Of a stretch of 27,034 nt of DNA, positions 1-8,301 are shown in pieces. Source of the DNA: SIG607 sp045537575. Lineage in GTDB: Bacteria > Bacillota > Clostridia > Oscillospirales > Acutalibacteraceae. How positions within the stretch are numbered: the stretch's first letter is position 1; each line of letters begins with the position of its first letter. The translations under genes and the position numbers were made by a program. The notes beneath the pieces were generated by a model. That model was not told the origin of the DNA and made no database searches. It saw only the letters and a list, made by a program, of their open reading frames with translations. The stretch covers positions 1 through 27,034 of the forward strand of contig JAZSPU010000048.1 of assembly GCA_045537575.1 (NCBI GenBank), read 5' to 3'.

Positions 1-860
1 AAAATGTCCTGCGCCCAAGGAACGAGGAGCCAGACTATGGTGCATTTCTCGTCTGCGGCGACCTTAAGGATGTTTCTCGACTGCGTTCCCTTTAAAATAA
101 CCGCCTTTGAGCCGACGAGCAGGCTTCCGAACCAGTGCATCTTAGCGCCCGTGTGGTAAAGGGGAGGAATACAGAGGAAGCAGTCGTCCTTTGTCTGTCC
201 GTGGTGAGCCTGCTCTACGCGGCAGGAATGAATAAGGCTTCTGTGCTTATGTAAAATGGCTTTTGGAAAGCCCGTAGTACCGGATGAAAAATAAATTGCG
301 GCATCGTCTTCCTCGGTAAGAGTACATTCGGGGAAACTGCCCGAAAACTCGCTTATAAGGTCATTATAGTCATCAGCAAAAGCAGGACAGCCTGCGCCTA
401 AATATATAAGGGTGCATTTTTTGCTGATTTTTTCAGCAACGGCTTCAACACGTCCTACAAATTCATTACCGAAAATAAGCACGTCGGCTTCGGCTAAATC
501 AAGACAGTAGTCGATTTCGTCGGAAGAATAACGGAAGTTTAGGGGAACAGCCAATGCCCCTGCCTTTAAAATTCCGAAATAAATAGGAAGCCAGTCAATA
601 CAGTTCATTAAAAGTATAGCAACCTTTTTTCCTTTACCTATACCGTTAGCGGTAAGCATATTGGCAAGACGGTTGGCTTTTTCGTTAAATACTTCCCAGC
701 TTATCTCTCTGCGGTAGTGCTTTTTATTGGTGGGCTGAACAAGTTCATATTCATTCCACGTAAGCTTTCTGGTTTCGGGCTGGTCGGGATTGATTTCAAC
801 CAGCGCCGTATCGTTTGCAAATTCTTTTGCATTTTTTTCAAGTAGGTGAACAATAGTCAT
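1..860 (-). CDS. AMP-forming acyl-CoA synthetase/ligase (3' end cut by window edge)
   Basis: This is the N-terminal 286 residues of an ANL-superfamily adenylate-forming enzyme, which activates a carboxylic acid as acyl-AMP and usually passes it to CoA. The phosphate-binding loop SSGTTGFPK is intact at residues 192-200. It is followed by the substrate-pocket stretch PPLYHTGAKMHW typical of acyl-CoA synthetases. The C-terminal hinge and catalytic lysine lie beyond position 1. The ATG at 860 is chosen because ACGAGG sits 8 nt upstream on the minus strand. The gene diverges from a sodium:solute symporter and shares a matching promoter/operator with it, which suggests joint uptake and activation of one carboxylate substrate. 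The substrate cannot be read from the fragment. Confidence 0.9.
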   Translation of the reverse strand, partial: MTIVHLLEKNAKEFANDTALVEINPDQPETRKLTWNEYELVQPTNKKHYRREISWEVFNEKANRLANMLTANGIGKGKKVAILLMNCIDWLPIYFGILKAGALAVPLNFRYSSDEIDYCLDLAEADVLIFGNEFVGRVEAVAEKISKKCTLIYLGAGCPAFADDYNDLISEFSGSFPECTLTEEDDAAIYFSSGTTGFPKAILHKHRSLIHSCRVEQAHHGQTKDDCFLCIPPLYHTGAKMHWFGSLLVGSKAVILKGTQSRNILKVAADEKCTIVWLLVPWAQDI

Positions 861-888
861 CGCATAAACCTCGTTTTTTTTATATAAA

Positions 889-918
889 CACTTTAACACT
901 TTAAAGCGTGTTTGTCAA
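889..918 (-). promoter_or_regulatory. Promoter and operator of the acyl-CoA ligase
   Basis: On the minus strand, TTGACA (918-913) is followed by a 17-nt spacer and TAAAGT (895-890). A palindrome CTTTAA-CACT-TTAAAG at 891-906 covers the spacer and most of the -10 box, as a repressor site would. The 20-bp segment 889-908 matches, in inverted orientation, 19 of 20 bases of the segment at 999-1018 in the facing promoter. Confidence 0.75.
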
Positions 919-987
919 CAAGAAAATGACGGAAAAGCCTAAAAAAGCTGATTTTTTCAGAAAATTTTAAAAATTTTAAAAAAACTC

Positions 988-1018
988 TTGACATTTTCGC
1001 TTTAAAGTGCTAAAGTGA
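988..1018 (+). promoter_or_regulatory. Promoter and operator of the sodium:solute symporter
   Basis: TTGACA (988-993), a 17-nt spacer and TAAAGT (1011-1016) repeat the architecture of the opposing ligase promoter. The operator copy CTTTAA-AGTG-CTAAAG occupies 1000-1015, again covering the spacer and the start of the -10 box. Confidence 0.75.
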
Positions 1019-1033
1019 TAACAACAGTTCAAC

Positions 1034-1051
1034 GCTTTAAATCTTTAAAGC
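1034..1051. promoter_or_regulatory. Third operator copy, perfect palindrome
   Basis: GCTTTAAA-TC-TTTAAAGC is a perfect inverted repeat with 8-bp arms. It fits the CTTTAA-N4-YTAAAG consensus of the two promoter operators. It lies about 20 bp downstream of the symporter -10 box and just before its ribosome binding site, so a bound protein could block early elongation or help form a loop. The regulator gene is not identifiable in the window. Confidence 0.6.
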
Positions 1052-1070
1052 ACGAAAGGAGAAATAAAAA

Positions 1071-2630
1071 ATGAGTAACACAGCTTTAATTACCATACCG
1101 ATGTTGATACTTTTCTTCGGTCTTATGATAGGTGTGGGACTTTATTGCAGAAAAAATTCTACCAACGTTGAAGGCTTTGTTCTTGGCGGCAGAAACGTGG
1201 GCCCGTGGCTTACCGCCTTCGCCTTCGGTACGTCCTATTTTTCCGCGGTAATATTTGTAGGCTATGCAGGTCAGTTCGGTTGGAATTTCGGTCTTGCTTC
1301 CACATGGATAGGTCTTGGCAATGCTTTTATAGGTTCCCTTCTCGCCTGGACGGTGCTCGGCAGACGAACAAGGGTAATGACACAGCATTTAGGCAGTAAA
1401 ACAATGCCCGATTTCTTTGAAAAGCGTTATGACAGTAAAAAATTAAAGGTAGTTGCTTCTTTTATTGTATTTATATTCCTTATTCCATATACTGCATCTC
1501 TCTACAACGGACTTTCCTCTCTCTTTAATAATGTGTTCAATATTGACTACTGGATAATAGTTGTAGCTATGTCGGTGCTGACAGGAGTTTACGTTATTTT
1601 CGGCGGCTATATGGCTACGGCAATCAATGATTTTATTCAGGGAATAATAATGCTTGTGGGAATTATTGCCGTAATTGCATCGGTTCTTAATTCACATGGC
1701 GGCTTTAATGCGGCGGCAGAGAGTCTTGGTGTAAAAGCAGGCACACAGTACACCTCCATATTCGGCCCTAACCCTATTTTCCTTTTCTTTGTTATAATGC
1801 TTACCTCTCTTGGAACCTGGGGACTTCCTCAGATGGTTGGCAAATTCTATTCTATAAAAAATGAAGATTCCATTAAAAAGGGTACGGTTATTTCTACCGT
1901 TTTTGCTATTATAGTTGCAGGCGGCTGTTACTTCTTAGGCGGTTTCGGAAGACTCTATGAACCGTCAGTTAAAAACGGCAAGGTGCTTTTCGACTCCATT
2001 GTCCCCACCATGATAAAGGATTTACCTGCCGTTATAGTTTCGCTGGTTATAGTGCTGGTGCTTTCTGCTTCTATGTCAACCCTTTCCTCCCTTGTTTTAA
2101 CCTCCTCTTCAACATTGACTCTCGACGTGGTTAAGCCCTTAATCAAAAAGGAAATAAGCGAAAAAAGAAGCGTTTTTATAATGCGAATATTTATAGTATT
2201 CTTTATAGTAATTTCTGCTGTTATTGCTATTTTGAAGGATTCTGTATGGTCAGACTCGGTATTTATCCCTCAAATGATGGGCGTTTCCTGGGGAGCTTTG
2301 GCAGGCGCTTTTCTCGCTCCCTTCCTCTATGGCTTATACTCTAAAAAGACTACTAAAGCTGCGGTAGCTACAAGCTTTGCTTTCGGTATCGGACTTGAAA
2401 CGGTACAGCTTTTAATCGGTATGGGACTTATAAAGGTCAGCAATATTCCCGTTTTAAGCTTTGTATTTACAAATTCTCTGTATTCCGGCGTATTTGCGAT
2501 GCTTGGCGGACTCGTTCTCGTTCCGATAGTCAGCGCATTTACCCAAAAGACACTTCCCGAAAATATCGAAGAAAAATTCAGTTGCTATGAGCATACTGTA
2601 GTTACAAATAAAAAGGCTTCCCTTGGTTAA
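1071..2630 (+). CDS. Sodium:solute symporter (SSS family)
   Basis: A 519-residue polytopic membrane protein with about 13 predicted hydrophobic segments, the usual size for the SSS/SLC5 family. These proteins import solutes (sugars, amino acids, monocarboxylates, pantothenate, proline) with Na+. The family hallmark after the first helix is present (FVLGGRNVGPW, then TAFAFGTSYFSAVIFVG), followed by QFGWNFG and the GGYMATAINDFIQGIIM region. AAAGGAG lies about 9 nt upstream of the chosen ATG. The ligand cannot be assigned from sequence. The divergent, co-regulated acyl-CoA ligase argues for a carboxylate. A terminator overlaps the stop codon, so the gene is monocistronic. Confidence 0.9.
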   Translation: MSNTALITIPMLILFFGLMIGVGLYCRKNSTNVEGFVLGGRNVGPWLTAFAFGTSYFSAVIFVGYAGQFGWNFGLASTWIGLGNAFIGSLLAWTVLGRRTRVMTQHLGSKTMPDFFEKRYDSKKLKVVASFIVFIFLIPYTASLYNGLSSLFNNVFNIDYWIIVVAMSVLTGVYVIFGGYMATAINDFIQGIIMLVGIIAVIASVLNSHGGFNAAAESLGVKAGTQYTSIFGPNPIFLFFVIMLTSLGTWGLPQMVGKFYSIKNEDSIKKGTVISTVFAIIVAGGCYFLGGFGRLYEPSVKNGKVLFDSIVPTMIKDLPAVIVSLVIVLVLSASMSTLSSLVLTSSSTLTLDVVKPLIKKEISEKRSVFIMRIFIVFFIVISAVIAILKDSVWSDSVFIPQMMGVSWGALAGAFLAPFLYGLYSKKTTKAAVATSFAFGIGLETVQLLIGMGLIKVSNIPVLSFVFTNSLYSGVFAMLGGLVLVPIVSAFTQKTLPENIEEKFSCYEHTVVTNKKASLG

Positions 2631-2645
2631 GGGAAGTTCTTTTTT
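2611..2645. terminator. Bidirectional terminator
   Basis: CTTCCCTT-GGTT-AAGGGAAG (2617-2636) is followed by TTCTTTTTT on the plus strand and preceded by a run of A (U-run on the minus strand). It therefore serves both the symporter, whose TAA stop lies in the 3' arm, and the convergent hydrolase. Confidence 0.85.
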
Positions 2646-2676
2646 GTTGCTTTTATATGTTGTTTATGGTAGAATA

Positions 2677-3645
2677 TTAGGTAAGAAAGTCGAAAAGCAG
2701 GGAATAGTAATTTTCCAGAGTTTCTCCCGAAGAAAAGAAAATGTTATGCTTTGCGCAAGGAACTGTGATTATAGATGCATTTTCTATAATTTTTGCAACC
2801 TTGGGATGAAATTCGTTTTTTACTACCGTCTCATTTTCCGCGCTTATAATAAGTACCTTGGATTTTATTTTTTTTAGGCTTTTCTTTCTCATAAGTTTGT
2901 CCTGTACGGCAAGTGCGTCCCACATCCATTTGTTAGTGGCGGCGGCAGATTGATATTCTTTTTTACTCTTTCTTATTTCCATTGTAGCGGTAAAACGGGA
3001 AAGCGAGGTATCAAGAGTATCCTTGATTTGCACGTCGGGATCGAATTTTCCTGCAAAAACGAAAGGTCTTTTCCAACCGAGAAACATTCCGTGACAGGCC
3101 ACCATAAGCATAACAAAGAAACGGGGCACTCCTCTTGTTTTCGGACTTATCATAGGGGAAGAAAGAACGGCTTTTTCTATATTTTCACTATGCTTCATCA
3201 TATAAAGGAGAGCAACGGCGCCGCCCATAGAATGTGAAAACAGATGTATGGGAAGGTCTTTTCCGCTAACCTTTACAAGCTTTTCTATTACACATTCAAG
3301 GTCTTTAACATAATTTTTAAAGGACTTTACGTGAATAAGGTTTAGGTTCTCTGCTTCACGGTGGGAAAGTCCGTGACCTCTCTGGTCATAAATGAACACG
3401 TTGTAATTAAGCTTTAAAAAATACATAACAGTTTCGCGGTATTTTGGAGAAAATTCCGTAAAGCCGTGGAGTATTACCATATTTTTATCGGCATTTTTTT
3501 GAAGGTAGCTTTCACAGTAAAGGGATTTGCCGTCAAAGCTATCAAGATAAACGATTTTTCGTATATCTTTTAACTCTTGTTCAAAAATCGGCATTTTCTC
3601 GTTGAAATTTTCTTCATTTAAAATTTTGGGATAGTCGGTTTTCAT
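2677..3645 (-). CDS. Alpha/beta hydrolase, monoglyceride lipase/lysophospholipase-like
   Basis: A soluble 322-residue serine hydrolase of the Hydrolase_4 (PldB/monoacylglycerol lipase-like) type. The oxyanion region is VILHGFTEFS and the family motif YDQRGHGLS follows. The nucleophile elbow is SHSMGG with Ser139, where most relatives have GHSMGG. A late histidine in AKHNIFF fits the catalytic His, and the acid is probably in SAENETVV. There is no signal peptide. The start is ATG 3645, which has GGAGAG 5 nt upstream. An in-frame ATG at 3672 would add nine residues but lacks such a site. It diverges from another alpha/beta hydrolase with only 41 bp between start codons. The natural ester substrate is unknown. 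Confidence 0.85.
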   Translation of the reverse strand: MKTDYPKILNEENFNEKMPIFEQELKDIRKIVYLDSFDGKSLYCESYLQKNADKNMVILHGFTEFSPKYRETVMYFLKLNYNVFIYDQRGHGLSHREAENLNLIHVKSFKNYVKDLECVIEKLVKVSGKDLPIHLFSHSMGGAVALLYMMKHSENIEKAVLSSPMISPKTRGVPRFFVMLMVACHGMFLGWKRPFVFAGKFDPDVQIKDTLDTSLSRFTATMEIRKSKKEYQSAAATNKWMWDALAVQDKLMRKKSLKKIKSKVLIISAENETVVKNEFHPKVAKIIENASIITVPCAKHNIFFSSGETLENYYSLLFDFLT

Positions 3646-3686
3646 ATTTACTCTCCAAATATTTTTTAGCAAAGAAGGGAATAATA

Positions 3687-4619
3687 ATGATATCTTTTAA
3701 AAAGAAATCTTTTAAGAGGATATGGAAAATTATCATTATTTCGTTCTTTTCATTTATTATTATATCACTAATGCTGACAAAAGTCATTTATGATTTTACA
3801 TTTAGCCGTTATGATGTATCTGCTGTTATACCCGAAAGCCTTAGCGACTTTATTGATAAAAGGCAGGAAATGACCTTTAAAAGCGGTAAAAACAGCCTTT
3901 GCGGATATTTCTATGAGGGAAATTCAAAATCGCTTATTGTTTTGGTTACGGGATATAAAGCGGTGGCTGATGATTATATATGGCAGATAAAGGAACTGAC
4001 AGACCTTGGCTACGGCATTTTTACCTTTGATACTACAGGGTATTTAAAAAGCGAGGGCAAGGATTCCGTAGGCTTTGCGCAGACGGTTTATGACCTTAAA
4101 AGCGCCCTTGAGTTCTTGGAAAAAAATAACCGTTTGGGTTATGAGGATATATATCTTTTGGGACATAGCCGAGGGGCATATGCTGTACTGAGCGTTCTTG
4201 ACGACGGATATGATATAAAAGCGGCGGTAAGCGTCAGCGGAGTAAACAGCAGTATGGAGGCTATCATTCAGCCTGCTGCCGATAAGGTAGGCTTTATAGC
4301 ATATATTAATTATCCTTTTTTGTGGCTTTATCAGAGAACTCTTTTTGATAAAGAAACCCTTAACACAAGGGCAGATGAGAATATAAGCAAAAGCGATATT
4401 CCTGTTTTGGTGGTACAGGGAGAAAATGACGGCACTTATCCTAAAGAAAAGTATTCCGTATTTTCGCATATTGGTGAAAAAAATCAGAACGTCACCCTTT
4501 TAGTTATGGATAAAGAGGGAAGCGACGGACATACAAATCTTTTATTTGAAGCGGACGGCACTGCAAATAACGGATTACTGGAAAATATTGACAGTTTTTT
4601 AAAGATGAGGGGAAAATAA
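3687..4619 (+). CDS. Membrane-anchored alpha/beta hydrolase
   Basis: A 310-residue protein with one N-terminal hydrophobic helix (residues about 14-36) preceded by many lysines and arginines. This predicts a signal anchor with the catalytic domain outside the membrane. The hydrolase fold shows VLVTGY, a strand ending FTFDTTGY, and the elbow LLGHSRGAYAV with Ser161. The acid is likely in VVQGENDGTY and the base in GSDGHTNLL. It is an esterase or peptidase of unknown specificity. Its stop codon is 1 nt from the start of the GT2-GtrA glycosyltransferase, so the two are translationally linked and may act on the same surface glycolipid or glycan. Confidence 0.8.
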   Translation: MISFKKKSFKRIWKIIIISFFSFIIISLMLTKVIYDFTFSRYDVSAVIPESLSDFIDKRQEMTFKSGKNSLCGYFYEGNSKSLIVLVTGYKAVADDYIWQIKELTDLGYGIFTFDTTGYLKSEGKDSVGFAQTVYDLKSALEFLEKNNRLGYEDIYLLGHSRGAYAVLSVLDDGYDIKAAVSVSGVNSSMEAIIQPAADKVGFIAYINYPFLWLYQRTLFDKETLNTRADENISKSDIPVLVVQGENDGTYPKEKYSVFSHIGEKNQNVTLLVMDKEGSDGHTNLLFEADGTANNGLLENIDSFLKMRGK

Positions 4620-4620
4620 A

Positions 4621-5640
4621 ATGAGTGTTGTGGTGATACCTGCATATCAACCTGATGAAGAGCTTATAGGGCTGGTTAATGAGCTTTCAAAGCAGAAGTT
4701 TTCAATACTTATTGTGGATGACGGCAGTAGCTGTGCCTGCAACGATATTTTTGATGCTGTGTCGCCTTTCGCCAAGGTTATTCATTCAAAAGAAAACGAA
4801 GGCAAGGGGGCGGCGCTGAAAAAAGGCTTTGCCGCTGTAAGAGAATTATTTCCCGATGAGGAGCATATTATAACTGCTGATGCTGACGGTCAGCACAGGG
4901 TTGAAGATATAGTAAGAGTAAAAGAAAAACTTCAAAACGGTAATGATTTCGTTTTAAGCGTAAGATATCTTCAGGGGAAAATTCCCTTCCGTTCAAAATT
5001 CGGAAATGTGCTTTCAAGAATAGTTTATACCATTCTTACGGGACACTATTTTGACGATAATCAGTCGGGACTTAGAGGCTTTCATAAAAAGCATATTGAT
5101 TGGCTTTTAAAGGTTAAGGGCGATAAATACGACTATGAAATGAATATGCTTTGCTTTGCCGACAAACAGGGTATAAAAATAGCAACTATGCCCATAAAGG
5201 CAATTTATATAGACGGTAATAAAAGTTCCCACTTTAATCCCGTTAAGGATACCGTAAGAATATATAAAAGACTGTTTTCAAGCCTTTGGCCTTCTTTAAT
5301 AAGCGTTTTGGTTATGCTTTTTGCCTTTGCCTTTATTTCGGGATTTTTTTCTTATAGTCAGGCATATGTTGCAGTACCCTTTGCAGTTGTAATGTCAACC
5401 CTTATATCAATTTTTCTGCAACGCTTTGTGGTATTCAGAAAGGTTGTTTATAAAGACTATTTCAGAACCTTGCTGTTCGGCGCCATAAGAGCCAGCGCAT
5501 ATACCGGATTTTTAAAGCTTATCGGTGCCTTTACTCAGGTAATACCAATTTTCTTACTGCTTTTTGTGGCTATGTTGCTTGTACTTTTTGTAGAGTATCA
5601 AATACATAAGATTATGCACAGAATAATGTGGATAGGATAA
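4621..5640 (+). CDS. Family 2 glycosyltransferase fused to a GtrA-like membrane domain
   Basis: The N-terminal half (residues 1 to about 210) is a DPM1-like GT2 domain. It shows VVIPAYQ, the nucleotide-binding VDDGSS (32-37), NEGKGAALKKG, the DXD metal site in TADADGQH (D87, D89) and DNQSGLRGF. The C-terminal part (about 220-335) has four hydrophobic helices with a GtrA-like pattern including QRFVVF. Such fusions typically transfer a sugar to polyprenyl phosphate and may flip or pass it across the membrane for decorating surface polymers. The start is set by the 1-nt gap after the upstream hydrolase. A UUCG-loop terminator follows directly. The sugar and acceptor are not evident. Confidence 0.88.
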   Translation: MSVVVIPAYQPDEELIGLVNELSKQKFSILIVDDGSSCACNDIFDAVSPFAKVIHSKENEGKGAALKKGFAAVRELFPDEEHIITADADGQHRVEDIVRVKEKLQNGNDFVLSVRYLQGKIPFRSKFGNVLSRIVYTILTGHYFDDNQSGLRGFHKKHIDWLLKVKGDKYDYEMNMLCFADKQGIKIATMPIKAIYIDGNKSSHFNPVKDTVRIYKRLFSSLWPSLISVLVMLFAFAFISGFFSYSQAYVAVPFAVVMSTLISIFLQRFVVFRKVVYKDYFRTLLFGAIRASAYTGFLKLIGAFTQVIPIFLLLFVAMLLVLFVEYQIHKIMHRIMWIG

Positions 5641-5652
5641 CAAAGATAAATT

Positions 5653-5685
5653 TACCGACCACTTCGGTGGTCGGTATTTTTTATT
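5653..5685. terminator. Bidirectional terminator with UUCG tetraloop
   Basis: A perfect 10-bp stem, TACCGACCAC (5653-5662) with GTGGTCGGTA (5667-5676), is closed by a C(UUCG)G tetraloop and followed by T6. It sits between the convergent glycosyltransferase and plsX genes. The minus-strand U-run is weaker. Confidence 0.93.
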
Positions 5686-6661
5686 TTTCCATAGCCTTTT
5701 TAATTTTTTCTCTAAATCCTGCTTTTTCAAGTCTTAGTAGCTGTTCAATGCAGGAAACAACGGTATCCTCTACAGCGCAGCCGTGCATTTTAATAACCGT
5801 TTTTTCGGTGCCTAAAAAGGTTGCGCCGCCGCGGGCGTTATAGTTAAAGGTCTGATTTATATAATGGGAAATTGCTTTAATCAGAGGATCGTCGCTTCGG
5901 TTTTCTCTCTTAGCCATTTCATCAACAATGCCCTTTGCAACAAGGCCTGTAGCTTCGGCGCATTTAAGAATGATATTGCCGGAAAAACCGTCGCTTACAA
6001 CTACGTCTGCATAGCCTGTAACAAGGTCGCTGCCTTCCATATTTCCTATAAAATTAATGGGAAGCTCTTTTATAAGGGAATAGGCTTCTTTGGTAAGGTC
6101 ATTGCCTTTGCCTTCTTCCTTGCCAACCGATAAAAGAGCCACGCGAGGCTTTATATCGGGGGATACGCACTCTTTAAAGGCATTGCCCATAAGAGCAAAA
6201 CGAACAAGGTCATGGGGTGTGCAGGCTATATTTGCGCCGCAATCCACAAGACATACAAGCTTTCCGTTAAAAAGGGGTAAATCGGAAGAAAGGGCAGGGG
6301 TGCGAAGTCCCTTTATAAGACCTAAATGACGGATAGAACCGATAAGAAGCGCACCTGTACTTCCGGCGCTGAGCATACCGATGCAATCATCATTATGCTT
6401 TAAATTGGTAAGAGAAAGCACCATAGAGCTGTTTTCTCTGCCGCTGAAAACTACCTGAGGATTTTCCTCGTTTTTAATGAAGTCATCAGTTTCGATTATT
6501 TCGATACGGTCATTTTCTCCCGTAAGGGAAGTGATAACCTCTTTATTTCCTACAAATATGACACCTAAATCGTCATATTGCTCCATAGCCTTTAATGCGC
6601 CTTTTATAATGGGCGCAGGGCCGTTATCGGCGCCGTAAATATCAATTATTATTTTTTTCAA
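5681..6661 (-). CDS. plsX: Phosphate acyltransferase PlsX (acyl-ACP:phosphate transacylase)
   Basis: A 326-residue PlsX-family protein, close to the usual 320-340. PlsX interconverts acyl-ACP and acyl-phosphate at the inner face of the membrane, feeding PlsY. Recognisable blocks are GADNGPAPIIKGA near the N-terminus, SAGSTGALLIGS, DCGANIACTPHDLVRFALMG, ALLSVGKEEGKGN, FIGNMEGSD, DVVVSDGFSGNIILK and a Gly-rich stretch near the end. The first block departs from the common MGGDxAP and the second has Ser for the common Asn, so this is a divergent member. The start is TTG at 6661, supported by AGAGGA about 7 nt upstream. It is the last gene of the fakB-fakB-fakA-plsX operon, 11 bp after fakA. Confidence 0.93.
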   Translation of the reverse strand: MKKIIIDIYGADNGPAPIIKGALKAMEQYDDLGVIFVGNKEVITSLTGENDRIEIIETDDFIKNEENPQVVFSGRENSSMVLSLTNLKHNDDCIGMLSAGSTGALLIGSIRHLGLIKGLRTPALSSDLPLFNGKLVCLVDCGANIACTPHDLVRFALMGNAFKECVSPDIKPRVALLSVGKEEGKGNDLTKEAYSLIKELPINFIGNMEGSDLVTGYADVVVSDGFSGNIILKCAEATGLVAKGIVDEMAKRENRSDDPLIKAISHYINQTFNYNARGGATFLGTEKTVIKMHGCAVEDTVVSCIEQLLRLEKAGFREKIKKAMEK

Positions 6662-6672
6662 AGCAGTTCCTC

Positions 6673-8298
6673 TTATTCTATAGCGAAAATATAGCGGTAA
6701 ACGTCTTGATTGCCTTCAATAAAGCCGATTTCGATAAGGGGGAATTCTTCCTTGAACATCTCTTCAAGTCGGCTTACCTCTTCTTCATCTGCGCCCTTGC
6801 CGTAAAAGGCGGTAACAACCTGTTTTTCGTCAATATCGGGCAATTTTCTGAAAAGCTCCATAGCGGCTGTTAAGGGATCATCCACCGAAGCGTAAACGGT
6901 ATCGCCTTCAAGTCCCATCCATTGACCTTTCTTGATTTCAACACCGCTTATAAAGGCATCTCTTGTAGAGGTGGTAACGTAGCCTGTTTCAACGCTGTCA
7001 AGACAGCAGGTCATATCGTCAATAAGCTGTTCTACCGTATCTACCGAAAGGTCCATCATCGAAAGAGCAGAGAAGCCTTCCGCAAGGGATTTTGTTTTAA
7101 TAACCCGTATATCCGCATCATTATAAAGCTGGGCAGCCTGAAGGGCGGTAAGGACTACGTTTGAATCGTTGGGAAGAACGATAATATGCTCGGCATTTGT
7201 CTTTTTAAAGGCAGCAATAAAGTCTTCGGCGCTGGGATTATTGGTTCTTCCGCCGTCAATAATTACGTCAACGCCTACTCCCGTAAAGAAGCTGCTGAGC
7301 CCTTCTCCCGTTGCAGTTGCAACAATGGAGAACTTCTTTTTCTCTTTTTCTTCAGCACGAATTTCACTGTGCTGAACCGACATATTTTCTATCTTTACGG
7401 TGACAAGCTCACCGAACTGACGAACGTGAGCAATAACCGTTTCGGGAGAAAAGGTGTGAACGTGTACCTTTACCAAACTGCCATCCTGAACCGTTACTAC
7501 AGAGTCACCGAGTTCGCCAAGCTTTTCTGTAAGGTCAGAAAGGGAAAAGGCATCAATATCGGTTTTTGCCTTTAGTAATTGGAGTATAAATTCGGTACAG
7601 TAGCCGTATTCAAGAACGCTGTTTTCATCAAAGCCTGAAGATAGCACAAATTCGTTTGAGCTTTCAAGAATTTCGGTATCATCAATTTCTTCGCCGCGAA
7701 TTGCAGAGAGCATACCTTCAAAAATGCATACAAGACCTGCGCCGCCGCTATCTACTACTCCCGCTTCCTTTAAAACGGGAAGAAGATCGGGAGTGTGTTG
7801 TAAAGAACGGTGGAGACGGTCAATAAGCGAAGTAAAAAGCTCTTCAAAGTTTTGAAATTCCTTTGAATTTAAGAAGTCGCTTCCCTCACGGATAAGGGTT
7901 AAAATTGTGCCTTCGGTGGGGGTAGCAACGGCATTATATGCGTATTCCTTTCCTGACTCAAAGGCGGCTTTAAAGGTGTCGTAATCAAAGGAAGTGATAT
8001 TTTCGCTTCCTTTAGCAAGACCTCTTATAAACTGAGAAAGAATTACGCCTGAATTTCCGCGGGCTGAAAGAAGACAGTTGCGGGAGAACTGTGTCATCAT
8101 TTCGCCAATAGAAGAAAGAGAGCTTTTTGTTCCTGCTACTCCGCCTTCTATGGTCATTGTCATATTCTTTCCCGTATCGCCGTCGGGAACGGGGAATACG
8201 TTAAGCTGGTCGATTACCGTCATATTACGTTTGAGGTTAAGGTAACCGTACTTTAACATATTTTGCCAAAGTGAAACGTCGATAGAACTGAGTATCAT
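6673..8298 (-). CDS. fakA: Fatty acid kinase catalytic subunit (FakA/YloV, DhaL-type)
   Basis: At 541 residues it has the FakA size and layout. An N-terminal DhaL kinase domain carries LNVFPVPDGDTGKNM (residues 32-46), whose aspartates bind Mg-ATP, then SARGNSGVILSQ and a GGAGL loop. A middle and C-terminal FakA region follows, ending in the EIGFIEGNQDVYRYIFAIE segment. FakA phosphorylates fatty acids held by FakB (DegV-family) proteins to give acyl-phosphate. Two such proteins are encoded immediately upstream and PlsX immediately downstream. The start at 8298 lies 3 bp after the stop of the preceding degV, whose last codons supply a weak GGTGAT site, so translational coupling is likely. Confidence 0.93.
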   Translation of the reverse strand: MILSSIDVSLWQNMLKYGYLNLKRNMTVIDQLNVFPVPDGDTGKNMTMTIEGGVAGTKSSLSSIGEMMTQFSRNCLLSARGNSGVILSQFIRGLAKGSENITSFDYDTFKAAFESGKEYAYNAVATPTEGTILTLIREGSDFLNSKEFQNFEELFTSLIDRLHRSLQHTPDLLPVLKEAGVVDSGGAGLVCIFEGMLSAIRGEEIDDTEILESSNEFVLSSGFDENSVLEYGYCTEFILQLLKAKTDIDAFSLSDLTEKLGELGDSVVTVQDGSLVKVHVHTFSPETVIAHVRQFGELVTVKIENMSVQHSEIRAEEKEKKKFSIVATATGEGLSSFFTGVGVDVIIDGGRTNNPSAEDFIAAFKKTNAEHIIVLPNDSNVVLTALQAAQLYNDADIRVIKTKSLAEGFSALSMMDLSVDTVEQLIDDMTCCLDSVETGYVTTSTRDAFISGVEIKKGQWMGLEGDTVYASVDDPLTAAMELFRKLPDIDEKQVVTAFYGKGADEEEVSRLEEMFKEEFPLIEIGFIEGNQDVYRYIFAIE

Positions 8299-8301
8299 AA
8301 A

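Noticed and set aside
861..1070. Riboswitch or attenuator in the symporter leader
   Set aside because: The leader after the likely start site is only about 50 nt and its single palindrome is better explained as an operator copy; no U-run or known aptamer pattern is seen.
2623..2877. Plus-strand open frame after the symporter gene
   Set aside because: It runs antisense through the C-terminal part of the alpha/beta hydrolase, begins inside a terminator and has no ribosome site or recognisable domain.
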